A stretch of DNA of 64,000 bases from JBKECF01 sp047974375 (lineage in GTDB: Bacteria > Bacillota > Clostridia > Lachnospirales > CAMZNU01), in assembly GCA_047974375.1 (NCBI GenBank), contig JBKECF010000002.1, forward strand, positions 32,026 to 96,025. Reading direction: 5' to 3'. Shown one piece after another: positions 7,975-15,607 of this stretch. The notes under the pieces were generated by a model, which worked only from the letters and a program-made list of their open reading frames with translations, did no database searches and was not told the origin of the DNA. Made by a program: the position numbers and the translations under genes. Position 1 is the stretch's first letter. The number at the start of each line of letters is the position of its first letter.

Positions 7975-9729
7975 ATGAAAAGAAAATTGTACAATTTATT
8001 TTTAGCAGTTACTTTTACAACTATTATGGTAACAGGATGTGGCAGTAATAAACCCACTGAAGAATCCAACACGACGGCTAGACAAAATGTTGAATCCGAC
8101 ACAGGCGAGCAGTATGTGTCCAAAGATGGTGAATGGACAAAATACGATGATGTTCAATTAAAGCTTTTAAGCTGTTGGAATGGAGTGCCAAAAGTTGCAT
8201 CAGACCAATATAATAATGAAGTAGCCACACTTATACGTGACAGAATTGGCGTAACTGTTGAAGTTGAAGGTATAACAATGAGTGAAGTTGAAAAATTAAA
8301 CCTAATGTTCGCCTCTGGAGATATGCCAGATATAGTTGACGCACCGTATTGGGGTGGCCTTGTAGGTGAAACAGCTGTCATAAAAAAAGCTGCATCTGAA
8401 GGTAGACTCCATGATGTTAGCACTTTGCTTCCTAATTACAAATATTTATCTGATGCTTTCGATGTTGGAGTTATATCTCAAAGTTATTTAGAGAGGGACC
8501 TAGATGCACCAGAGTTTAATGGAGCAAGATATATAATTCCTACAGAAACGCCGGGAAGTGAAGAAGATATTACTAATTGGACATATGGTGTATTTGTAAG
8601 AGCCGATGTACCAGAAACTCTTGGTATTGACCCAACCACGATAAAAACAAGCGAAGAATTATACGATTTTATGGTGAAGGCAAGAGATTATGGTTTTAAA
8701 GACATAAATGGTAACAATACAATAGTTGCTACTACTTTCCATGATGGTTGGGATTATACCCGCTATATCCAAAGCTTTAAAGAAAAAAGATTAACAAGAC
8801 TTGCTAGTCAACCAGATGGAACAATAACATTAGACGTTTTATCTGACCAATGGATGGATGAAAGCATGTTTATATGGAAATTAGTAAACGAAGGTTTGTT
8901 AGATAAGGAATGTTTTAAGCAAACAGACGCACAAGGCAATGAAAAAGTTGGAAATGGTACTGCACTATTTGCAGCAGCACAATACGGACCTGTTAGAGAT
9001 GCAACAATTGTAACAGGATTATATTCTAGCAACCCAGAAATGCGCTATATACCAGTTGGGCCATTAAATTTTGCTGATGGTTCACCAGCTACACAAATCG
9101 AGGCAATGGGTCGTTCAGGCTCTCATGGATTATTTTTCCCAACGTCTAACGAAAATCTTGAAGCTTCTTTAACATTTGCAGATTATTGCAATAGCCCAGA
9201 GGGCATGATTTTAAATGCATATGGTATAGAAGGGAAGACTTTCGATTTTAACGAAGATGGTCAACCAAGAATTAAAGATGAGTGGCTAGAAATTAAGAAA
9301 AATGGCGGAAATATGTATGATGAAGGATTACGTGATATAGGAGTTGAATATATTTGGCCAGCAGGAAGAATTGTAAGTGATACTAGACTTTCTACATGGG
9401 GAGAATGGGGTCCTGGCGGTGCTGACGCCGCTATTGAAGAAATTGAAAATTATAAATTGCAAGCACCTGTAGAGAGATTGCCAGGCTACAGTGTAGAAGT
9501 ATTAGCCAGTACATTCGATAGAAGTGAGGCTGTATTTACTGACATATTGGCAGATGATGTTGTTAAAGATATAAGAGAAAGAGCGTATTTCGCAGAAACA
9601 GAAGACGAAGCAAAACAAATACTTGAAGATTTTCGTACTAGCGTAACCACAGCTCAAGATGGTGTAGTTTTAGATTATGTACAGTATGCAAATGAAAAAA
9701 TGGCAGAAAGGGAAGACGCTGCTAATTAA
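7975..9729 (+). CDS. Sugar ABC transporter substrate-binding lipoprotein
   Basis: A 584-residue lipoprotein: MKRK, a hydrophobic segment and a lipobox MVTGC (Cys22), then a Ser/Thr/Glu-rich linker and a large LplA-type binding domain. It completes the transporter with the two upstream permeases. The AAGGAG site and ATG are clear. A hairpin at 9741-9775 follows, so most transcripts may end here before the GRE activase gene. The substrate is unknown; the neighbouring intracellular enzymes suggest a glycoside or oligosaccharide (inference). Confidence 0.93.
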   Translation: MKRKLYNLFLAVTFTTIMVTGCGSNKPTEESNTTARQNVESDTGEQYVSKDGEWTKYDDVQLKLLSCWNGVPKVASDQYNNEVATLIRDRIGVTVEVEGITMSEVEKLNLMFASGDMPDIVDAPYWGGLVGETAVIKKAASEGRLHDVSTLLPNYKYLSDAFDVGVISQSYLERDLDAPEFNGARYIIPTETPGSEEDITNWTYGVFVRADVPETLGIDPTTIKTSEELYDFMVKARDYGFKDINGNNTIVATTFHDGWDYTRYIQSFKEKRLTRLASQPDGTITLDVLSDQWMDESMFIWKLVNEGLLDKECFKQTDAQGNEKVGNGTALFAAAQYGPVRDATIVTGLYSSNPEMRYIPVGPLNFADGSPATQIEAMGRSGSHGLFFPTSNENLEASLTFADYCNSPEGMILNAYGIEGKTFDFNEDGQPRIKDEWLEIKKNGGNMYDEGLRDIGVEYIWPAGRIVSDTRLSTWGEWGPGGADAAIEEIENYKLQAPVERLPGYSVEVLASTFDRSEAVFTDILADDVVKDIRERAYFAETEDEAKQILEDFRTSVTTAQDGVVLDYVQYANEKMAEREDAAN

Positions 9730-9740
9730 TATAATATTCA

Positions 9741-9775
9741 GAAGGAGGCTATCTATTTAATAAGAAGCCTCTTTC
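9741..9775 (+). terminator. Hairpin after the second transporter operon
   Basis: GAAGGAGGCT pairs with AGCCTCTTTC (one G-U pair) around a 15-base loop. The T-run is weak, so it could be a leaky terminator between the transporter and the GRE genes. Confidence 0.55.
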
Positions 9776-9820
9776 TTGCACCATTACAATATTAAAATTA
9801 GATATAAGGAAGGTGATAAA

Positions 9821-10714
9821 TTGTTGGAGGGTCTTATTTATGATATACAAAGATTTTCAGTCCATGACGGTCCAGGAATACGAACAGTAGTATTTTTTAA
9901 AGGTTGTAACTTAAAATGCTTTTGGTGCCATAACCCAGAATCAATAAGTAGTAAAAGCCAGCTGAAATTTTTAGAAGAGAGTTGTATAGATTGTGGTAAA
10001 TGTTTTTCTGTCTGTCCTACTAATAGCCATTATTTTGATGAAATAAAGGGTAAGCATTGCATTAACTTTAAAACCTGCATAGGATGTTTTAAATGTGTTC
10101 AGGTGTGTTATGCAAATGCTTGCATACAAACCGGCCAACTAATATCCACACAAAAACTTCTATCAATTGTCTTAAAAGAAAAACTATATTTTGATAATTC
10201 TAGGGGAGGTGTTACATTTTCTGGCGGTGAGGCTATGTTGCAAATAGATTTTCTAGAGGAAGTTTTAAAATTATGTAAAGAAAATAATATTCATACTGCT
10301 GTGGATACTGCCGGTTTTGTTAAATGGGAAAACTTTAAAAAAATAATTAAATATACAGATCTTTTTTTATACGATGTAAAAGGTATTGATGGATTAATGC
10401 ATAAAAACAATACGAGTGTAAACAATAAATTAATATTAGAAAATTTAAAAAAATTAAGTGAAATTGGTGCAAATATAATAGTTAGGGTTCCTGTTATAAA
10501 GAACTATAACAACTATGAGTATATCAGTATTATAAAGGAACTAAAAGACCTAAATATAATAAAAGTTGAAGTTTTAGAATACCATAAGTTAGGAGAGGGT
10601 AAATACCAATCCTATGGAATATCGCTAAATAAAAAAACTGATTTAATACCATCTCAAAAAGAAATAGAAAAAATAAAAGACGCGTTTATACATGCTGGTT
10701 TTAAAACTAACTGA
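9821..10714 (+). CDS. Glycyl radical enzyme activating protein (radical SAM)
   Basis: Radical SAM activase that installs the glycyl radical on the partner GRE. From the TTG start it has 298 residues: the cluster motif CNLKCFWC (Cys29, 33, 36) followed by HNPES, then two inserted ferredoxin-like [4Fe-4S] motifs, CIDCGKCFSVC (55-65) and CIGCFKCVQVC (86-96), then the SAM-binding segment (FSGGEAML). The two extra clusters are typical of activases of non-PFL GREs. I chose TTG 9821 because AAGGAAGGTG precedes it by five bases; an earlier frame start at 9776 has no ribosome site. The GRE follows 132 bases downstream. Confidence 0.92.
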   Translation: MLEGLIYDIQRFSVHDGPGIRTVVFFKGCNLKCFWCHNPESISSKSQLKFLEESCIDCGKCFSVCPTNSHYFDEIKGKHCINFKTCIGCFKCVQVCYANACIQTGQLISTQKLLSIVLKEKLYFDNSRGGVTFSGGEAMLQIDFLEEVLKLCKENNIHTAVDTAGFVKWENFKKIIKYTDLFLYDVKGIDGLMHKNNTSVNNKLILENLKKLSEIGANIIVRVPVIKNYNNYEYISIIKELKDLNIIKVEVLEYHKLGEGKYQSYGISLNKKTDLIPSQKEIEKIKDAFIHAGFKTN

Positions 10715-10722
10715 AGTAAACA

Positions 10723-10842
10723 TTTTGCCCTAAAGGGCAAAACCATAAAAATATAAATTCTATCGTAACATACGTTGCTATTACGCTCATAAAGCATAGC
10801 ATTTATGTGATAAAGAATTTTAGTTTTTATTTGTGAAGGAGG
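10723..10842 (+). promoter_or_regulatory. Structured leader repeat B, copy 1 (before the GRE gene)
   Basis: A 120-base element running into the ribosome site of the GRE gene. It opens with the hairpin TTTTGCCC-TAAA-GGGCAAAA, then has outer arms (ATAAAAAT...AAATTCT with AGAATTTTAGTTTTTAT) enclosing an inner stem CTCATAAA...TTTATGTG. A near-identical element precedes the oxidoreductase gene at 14422. It may be a leader RNA regulating both genes, or a mobile repeat. Confidence 0.6.
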
Positions 10843-10846
10843 CTAT

Positions 10847-13015
10847 ATGTTAAAGGAAAACAAAGTTGTAATAAGTGAAGATATACATAAAAAAATTAAA
10901 AATTTACATAGCGACAAAATAGAAATAAATAATGCAAAAATTAAAACTCGAGGTAGTATCGACATTGACGACCATGGTTTTATACTTTTTCCAGAATTTA
11001 AATTTGAACCTGTTGATTTAAATGAAGATGGAAAAATTGTAGGTATGAAGTCCATATCCAAAAACTTCCGAAAATTTCTTAATGAAATGCCGAAGTACAT
11101 AAATAAAAATAGTGCATTAGCAACTTGTTGGGTAGGTCAAATAAACGATTTTGTACCTATAGGTTTTAATGATAATGATGTACCACATCATTTAGATCCG
11201 ATAATAGAAAAATACCACATATTGCAACCAGGCTTTGGCGCTATGAATCATTTAGCACCAGATATTAAAATCGGTTTAGAATTAGGTTGGCAAGGGCTCA
11301 TAGATAAAATTGACTCTTATAAAGAAAAACTTTCACCAGCAGACAGTACATTTTTCGATGGAGAAAAAGAGTTAGTTCTTGGAATAATTGAATGGATTGG
11401 TGCTCATGTGGAGCTAGCACGTAATTTAGCAAAGGATGAAACAGACCCAGAAGCTAAAAACAACTATTTTGAAATAGCTAAAATAAATGAAAATTTAATG
11501 ATTAAGCCCCCTAGTAACTTTAGAGAAGCTTGTCAGTTTATTGCTCATTTCCAATCAATAGACAGAACCTATTTTGCTGGTGGTGCCTTGTGCCAACTAG
11601 ACGAAGACCTATACCCATACTATATAAATGACGTAGAGAAAAATAATTTAAAAGAAGATGAAGCCCTTTGGTACATAGCGAGTCTATTTTTTAATGATAC
11701 ACATTATTCGCAAATAGGAGGGTTAATACCAGATGGGACAAAAGATAAAACAAACCGACTTACCTTCATTATATTAGATGCAATGCATACCTTAAATATA
11801 CCAACTAATATAGCTTTGCGTGTATCTGATAAAGTTAATAAAACATTAATAGAAAGAGCAATACAGTATACTATTGAAGATGGCTCCGGTGTTGATTATT
11901 CTTGTAATATAGGTTGCGAAGACGGCTATGCAAGAAATGGATATCCCTTAAAGCTAGCTAGACTTAGAGCTAAAGTAGGGTGTAATTGGACAGCTTTGCC
12001 GGGTATAGAATACCCCCTACAAGATGTATGTAGATGTAATATGTCTAGTGCTTTTGTTGAAGCTTTTAAAGATTTGGAAGAAGAAAAAAATCCCACACTA
12101 GAGAAGTTATGGGATAAATTCGTACACCACACAAAAATAATGATAGATTGCATAAAGGAAAATTACGATTGGCATTATGAAGTTATTTCCAGAAACAGAC
12201 CCGAAATTGTTCTTAATTTATTTATGCATGGACCTATTGAGCGAGGATTAAATTGTGCAGAAGGTGGAGTTGATATTATTAACTTCAACATAGACGGCAT
12301 AGCTCTTGCAACAGTTGCCGATTCCTTTGCAGCTATAGAAGAACGTGTAGTAAATGAAGGATTAATTACTTGGGAAGAGTTATTCCATTGTATAAATACA
12401 AATTATGAAGGTAAAGAGGATATTCGTTTAATGTTAAAAAATATAAAAAGATTTGGAAATCCAGATTCCCTTGGAGAAAATTGGGCAATTAAAATAAAAG
12501 ATTTTTATGTAGACTATTGTAATAGGCCAACGCCAAAACACCAAATTAAAATTATACCTGGAATGTTTTCTCATGGAGATGTATACATGTACGGCAAGCA
12601 TGTAACAGCAACGCCAAATGGACGTAAATCCTTTGAACCAATATCCCATTCCAATGACCCGGACCCAGGCTTTGCAGTTGGCATTAATTCTTTTTCACCA
12701 ACACTAAAAGCTTCGGCAGTTGCTAAAACTCAACCTGGTTTTGGCAACTCATCGCCACTACATTTAGATATAGACAACAACACTTTAACTAATGAAGGCG
12801 GTGTACCAGCACTAGTTGCTTTAATACATACCCACAACCAAATGGGAGGAACCCTTATAAATTTAAATTGTATGACAAAGAAAAAATTAATGGAAGCACA
12901 CAAAGACCCAAGTAAACATCCGGATTTAGTTGTTCGAGTTACAGGATATTCCGCCTTTTTTTCATCATTGTCTAGAGAGTACAGACAGCAAATTGTAGAT
13001 AGATTTTTAGACTGA
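10847..13015 (+). CDS. Glycyl radical enzyme with atypical Cys-Asn-Trp active site
   Basis: A 722-residue GRE. The glycyl radical loop is RVTGYSA with Gly700, 22 residues from the C-terminus. The best active-site cysteine is Cys379 in KVGCNWTALPG, placed by the flanking pattern (ARLRAKVGC ... FVEAF) and by the Cys-to-Gly spacing of 321. Dehydratase and lyase GREs usually have GCVE here, where the Glu acts in catalysis; this protein has Asn-Trp instead. Cys357 (NIGCED) is a less likely alternative. The reaction is unknown. Neighbours are its activase, sugar oxidoreductases and a sugar transporter, which suggests C-O or C-C cleavage of a sugar or polyol (inference). It lacks the CCVSP motif of pyruvate formate-lyase. 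Confidence 0.88.
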   Translation: MLKENKVVISEDIHKKIKNLHSDKIEINNAKIKTRGSIDIDDHGFILFPEFKFEPVDLNEDGKIVGMKSISKNFRKFLNEMPKYINKNSALATCWVGQINDFVPIGFNDNDVPHHLDPIIEKYHILQPGFGAMNHLAPDIKIGLELGWQGLIDKIDSYKEKLSPADSTFFDGEKELVLGIIEWIGAHVELARNLAKDETDPEAKNNYFEIAKINENLMIKPPSNFREACQFIAHFQSIDRTYFAGGALCQLDEDLYPYYINDVEKNNLKEDEALWYIASLFFNDTHYSQIGGLIPDGTKDKTNRLTFIILDAMHTLNIPTNIALRVSDKVNKTLIERAIQYTIEDGSGVDYSCNIGCEDGYARNGYPLKLARLRAKVGCNWTALPGIEYPLQDVCRCNMSSAFVEAFKDLEEEKNPTLEKLWDKFVHHTKIMIDCIKENYDWHYEVISRNRPEIVLNLFMHGPIERGLNCAEGGVDIINFNIDGIALATVADSFAAIEERVVNEGLITWEELFHCINTNYEGKEDIRLMLKNIKRFGNPDSLGENWAIKIKDFYVDYCNRPTPKHQIKIIPGMFSHGDVYMYGKHVTATPNGRKSFEPISHSNDPDPGFAVGINSFSPTLKASAVAKTQPGFGNSSPLHLDIDNNTLTNEGGVPALVALIHTHNQMGGTLINLNCMTKKKLMEAHKDPSKHPDLVVRVTGYSAFFSSLSREYRQQIVDRFLD

Positions 13016-13123
13016 TTTATACAAAAATAATCTATCTACCTGTAAAAAAAAGTTCATTGCTCATATTTTTCTTGAGCACTACAATGTGATTAACAAAAAA
13101 TTATATATTAAGGAGGACTAATT

Positions 13124-14107
13124 ATGTTAAAAGTAGCAATGCTAAGTAAATGGCATGTTCATGCTGAAGGGTACGCTAATACAGTTTTAAAAACAGGTAA
13201 GGCAGAAATCACTGCGGTATGGGATGATGACCCTGAAAGAGGTTTGGCTTGGGCAAAAGAATTAGGATGTGATTATGAAAAGGACCTTGATGTTCTACTG
13301 GCAAGAAAAGATGTTGAGGCTGTAGTTTGTGATGCTCCAACAACTTCGCACAAAGATATTTTAATAAAAGCAGCAAAAGCCAGAAAACACATATTTACAG
13401 AAAAGTCTATGGCTCCAACCCAAAGTGAATGTGAAGAAATTGCTAAAGAAGTTGAAAAGGCGGGTATTACTTTTACAATTTCATTACCTCAAAGAGTTCA
13501 GCCGGTTATACAATTTGCAAAAAAAATGATTGATGAAGGAGTTTTTGGGAAAATTTCTTTAGTAAGAATACGCAATGGACATGATGGAGTTAGTGGTAAA
13601 TGGCTTCCAGATTATTGGTTCGAAGAAAAAGATACTGCTGGTGGAGCGTTAATGGATTTAGGTTGCCATCCTATGTATACTGCTACATATTTGTTAGGCA
13701 AGCCTAAACGTGTATCATCTATTATGACGCAGCTATATAGTACTGGCCTTGATGAAAATGCATCTGTAACTATTGAGTTTGATAATGGCGCTGTATGTAC
13801 TGGAGAAACATCATTTGTAACCTTTAATACCCCTGGAATGGTAGAAATTTACGGAACCGATGCAACTTTAATAGCTAGTGGCTCGCAAGTTGATTTTTAT
13901 CAAAAAGATATTAATAAATTTTCATCTTCTCCTATAAAGCCTCATTTGCCGGCAGAAAGTCCAATTCCTTTAGAAATATGGGTAGATGCCTGTGTTAATA
14001 AAACTGGTACCCCAGATATGTTTAATCCAAGGGAAGGCGTGAGTTTGGCTCAATTACTAGAAAATGCATATATCTCAAATAAAGAAAATAGAATAGTAGA
14101 GTTATAA
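13124..14107 (+). CDS. Gfo/Idh/MocA-family oxidoreductase
   Basis: A 327-residue NAD(P)-dependent sugar or polyol oxidoreductase. It has an N-terminal Rossmann fold and the EKP-type catalytic motif, here HIFTEKSMAP near residue 90, with Lys conserved and Ser in place of Pro. The C-terminal domain has GGALMDLGCHP, the substrate-binding His segment of the family. The glycine-rich nucleotide loop is unusual (MLSKWHVHAEGY rather than GxGxxG). It follows the GRE by 108 bases with an AAGGAGG site and is probably co-expressed. It may supply the GRE substrate or process its product; direction and substrate are unknown. Confidence 0.88.
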   Translation: MLKVAMLSKWHVHAEGYANTVLKTGKAEITAVWDDDPERGLAWAKELGCDYEKDLDVLLARKDVEAVVCDAPTTSHKDILIKAAKARKHIFTEKSMAPTQSECEEIAKEVEKAGITFTISLPQRVQPVIQFAKKMIDEGVFGKISLVRIRNGHDGVSGKWLPDYWFEEKDTAGGALMDLGCHPMYTATYLLGKPKRVSSIMTQLYSTGLDENASVTIEFDNGAVCTGETSFVTFNTPGMVEIYGTDATLIASGSQVDFYQKDINKFSSSPIKPHLPAESPIPLEIWVDACVNKTGTPDMFNPREGVSLAQLLENAYISNKENRIVEL

Positions 14108-14124
14108 CATTTTTATTTTTAATA

Positions 14125-14284
14125 ATTAGACCCCACACCTCAATGCTAGCGTAGGTGGCGGGACTGTCTAACCTAGTCGGAAGCTTTGCTTTCTGCTCGA
14201 CTATGCAACCAAGTAAGCAACCAACTCGGTTATGCGTACGAATTCGACGTTCAGTGGGGGTACAAGGGAAAGGTCTATTGACTT
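14125..14284. repeat. MITE-like repeat family A, copy 1
   Basis: About 160 bases bounded by AATTAGACCCCAC and AAAGGTCTATTGAC, which are near-inverted ends. Inside are nested palindromes such as GGAAGCTTTGCTTTC and a TGCTCGACTATGCAACCA module. Related copies lie at 19714-19880 and 57775-58000 in the opposite orientation. No ORF. It sits directly before leader repeat B copy 2. Confidence 0.75.
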
Positions 14285-14296
14285 GCGAAGGAAACG

Positions 14297-14417
14297 TTTT
14301 GCCCTAAAGGGCAGAACCATAAAAATGAAAAATTTTACCGTAACATACATTGCTTTAACGCTCATAAAGTAGAGTATTTATGAGCTCAAAAATTTTTGTT
14401 TTTATTTGTAAAGGAGG
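14297..14417 (+). promoter_or_regulatory. Structured leader repeat B, copy 2 (before the second oxidoreductase)
   Basis: A 121-base element aligned end to end with the copy at 10723-10842 (by eye about three quarters identical, one indel), again including the AAGGAGG ribosome site. The inner stem here is a perfect GCTCATAAA...TTTATGAGC, and the 5' hairpin is TTTTGCCCTAAAGGGCAGAA. Pairing is kept despite sequence changes, which favours a functional RNA. Confidence 0.6.
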
Positions 14418-14421
14418 AAAT

Positions 14422-15537
14422 ATGTCTATAGCAATAGTAACGGAAAGTCAAGATATTGAAATGCGCGAGGTTAAAGTTGGCATCATAGGATGTGGAGGCA
14501 TTGCTAACGGAAAACACATGCCTAGTCTACATAAATTACCAAATGTTAAAATAGTCGCTTTTTGTGATCTAATACTAGAAAGAGCAGAAAAAGCAAAAGA
14601 AGAATACGGAACAGACGATGCCTTAGTTTGTACTGACTATAAAGAATTAGTATCAGTTTTAGATATTGAGATAGTCCACGTACTTACACCAAACAGCTCT
14701 CACGCCGAATTATCCATAGCTGCATTAAATAGTGGAAAACATGTAATGTGTGAGAAACCAATGGCTTCTACTTATAAAGATGCTGAAGCTATGTGTGTTG
14801 CAGCAAAAAAAAATAACAAATTTTTAACTGTTGGTTACCAAACTAGAAGCACTACAACTTTTCAATATGCTAGAAAACTTATTGAAGATGGAGAATTAGG
14901 AGAAATATACTATGTAAAATCTCCGGCCATGCGTAGGCGTGGGGCGCCTCTTTGGGGTGTGTTCCTAGATAAGGAAAAACAAGGTGGTGGTCCAATGATA
15001 GATATTGGTACTCACTCCATAGACGCAGCTCTATATTTAATGAATAATTATGAAGTAGAAAGCGTTTTTGGATCTATATATCGTAAATTAGCAGATACTG
15101 CAATGTACTCAAATGAATGGGGTATATGGGAACCTGAAGATTTTATTGTAGAAGATTCTGCCTTTGCCCATATTAAATTTAAAAATGGTGCACTAATGAT
15201 TGTAGAAACAGCATGGCTTATTAATATGGAAGAAGGAGATTGCACAACATTGTGTGGTACAAAAGGTGGAATAAAAATGAAAGGTGACGCTGTTTATATA
15301 AATGGAGAAAAAAATAACGCTTTATATATAAATGAAGTTAAGCCCAATTCCACAAATAGAACATTGTTTAAAGGTCAGGATTTAACGGCAGAGGAATACG
15401 AAGCAAAACAATGGATTTATTCAGTTATAAATAATATACCACCGCTTACTAAGCCTGAAGAAGCCTGCGTAGTTTCAAGAATAATTGAAGCAGTTTATAA
15501 ATCTGCCGAAATAGGGAAACCTATTTATTTTGATTAA
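14422..15537 (+). CDS. Gfo/Idh/MocA-family oxidoreductase
   Basis: A 371-residue oxidoreductase with a canonical nucleotide loop (VGIIGCGGIANGKH, near residue 15), the catalytic EKP motif (HVMCEKPMAS, near 110) and GGPMIDIGTHSIDAAL, the substrate-domain histidine motif. I chose ATG 14422, after AAGGAGG, over the in-frame ATG 14380 inside the leader repeat. It likely oxidises or reduces a sugar, cyclitol or anhydropolyol in the same pathway as the GRE (inference). It differs clearly from the oxidoreductase at 13124, so two redox steps, or one oxidation and one reduction, may be needed. Confidence 0.9.
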   Translation: MSIAIVTESQDIEMREVKVGIIGCGGIANGKHMPSLHKLPNVKIVAFCDLILERAEKAKEEYGTDDALVCTDYKELVSVLDIEIVHVLTPNSSHAELSIAALNSGKHVMCEKPMASTYKDAEAMCVAAKKNNKFLTVGYQTRSTTTFQYARKLIEDGELGEIYYVKSPAMRRRGAPLWGVFLDKEKQGGGPMIDIGTHSIDAALYLMNNYEVESVFGSIYRKLADTAMYSNEWGIWEPEDFIVEDSAFAHIKFKNGALMIVETAWLINMEEGDCTTLCGTKGGIKMKGDAVYINGEKNNALYINEVKPNSTNRTLFKGQDLTAEEYEAKQWIYSVINNIPPLTKPEEACVVSRIIEAVYKSAEIGKPIYFD

Positions 15538-15560
15538 TATAGTATATAAATTTTATTAAG

Positions 15561-15587
15561 AAGCGACGCAAACATCGTCGCTTTTTA
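15561..15587 (+). terminator. Terminator after the second oxidoreductase
   Basis: AAGCGACG-CAAACAT-CGTCGCTT followed by TTTATTT. It is close to the next start at 15608, so it probably reduces rather than abolishes read-through. Confidence 0.7.
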
Positions 15588-15607
15588 TTTATAAAAAAGG
15601 AGTATTT

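Noticed and set aside
11926..12153. Antisense frames inside the GRE gene and similar frames throughout the window
   Set aside because: They lie within strongly supported genes, have no ribosome sites and match no domain; they are shadows of the real coding strand.
14125..14284. Possible CRISPR or integron attC-like site
   Set aside because: The palindromic modules are not regularly spaced with unique spacers, no cas or integrase gene is present, and the attC core sites are absent; a MITE-like repeat explains them better.
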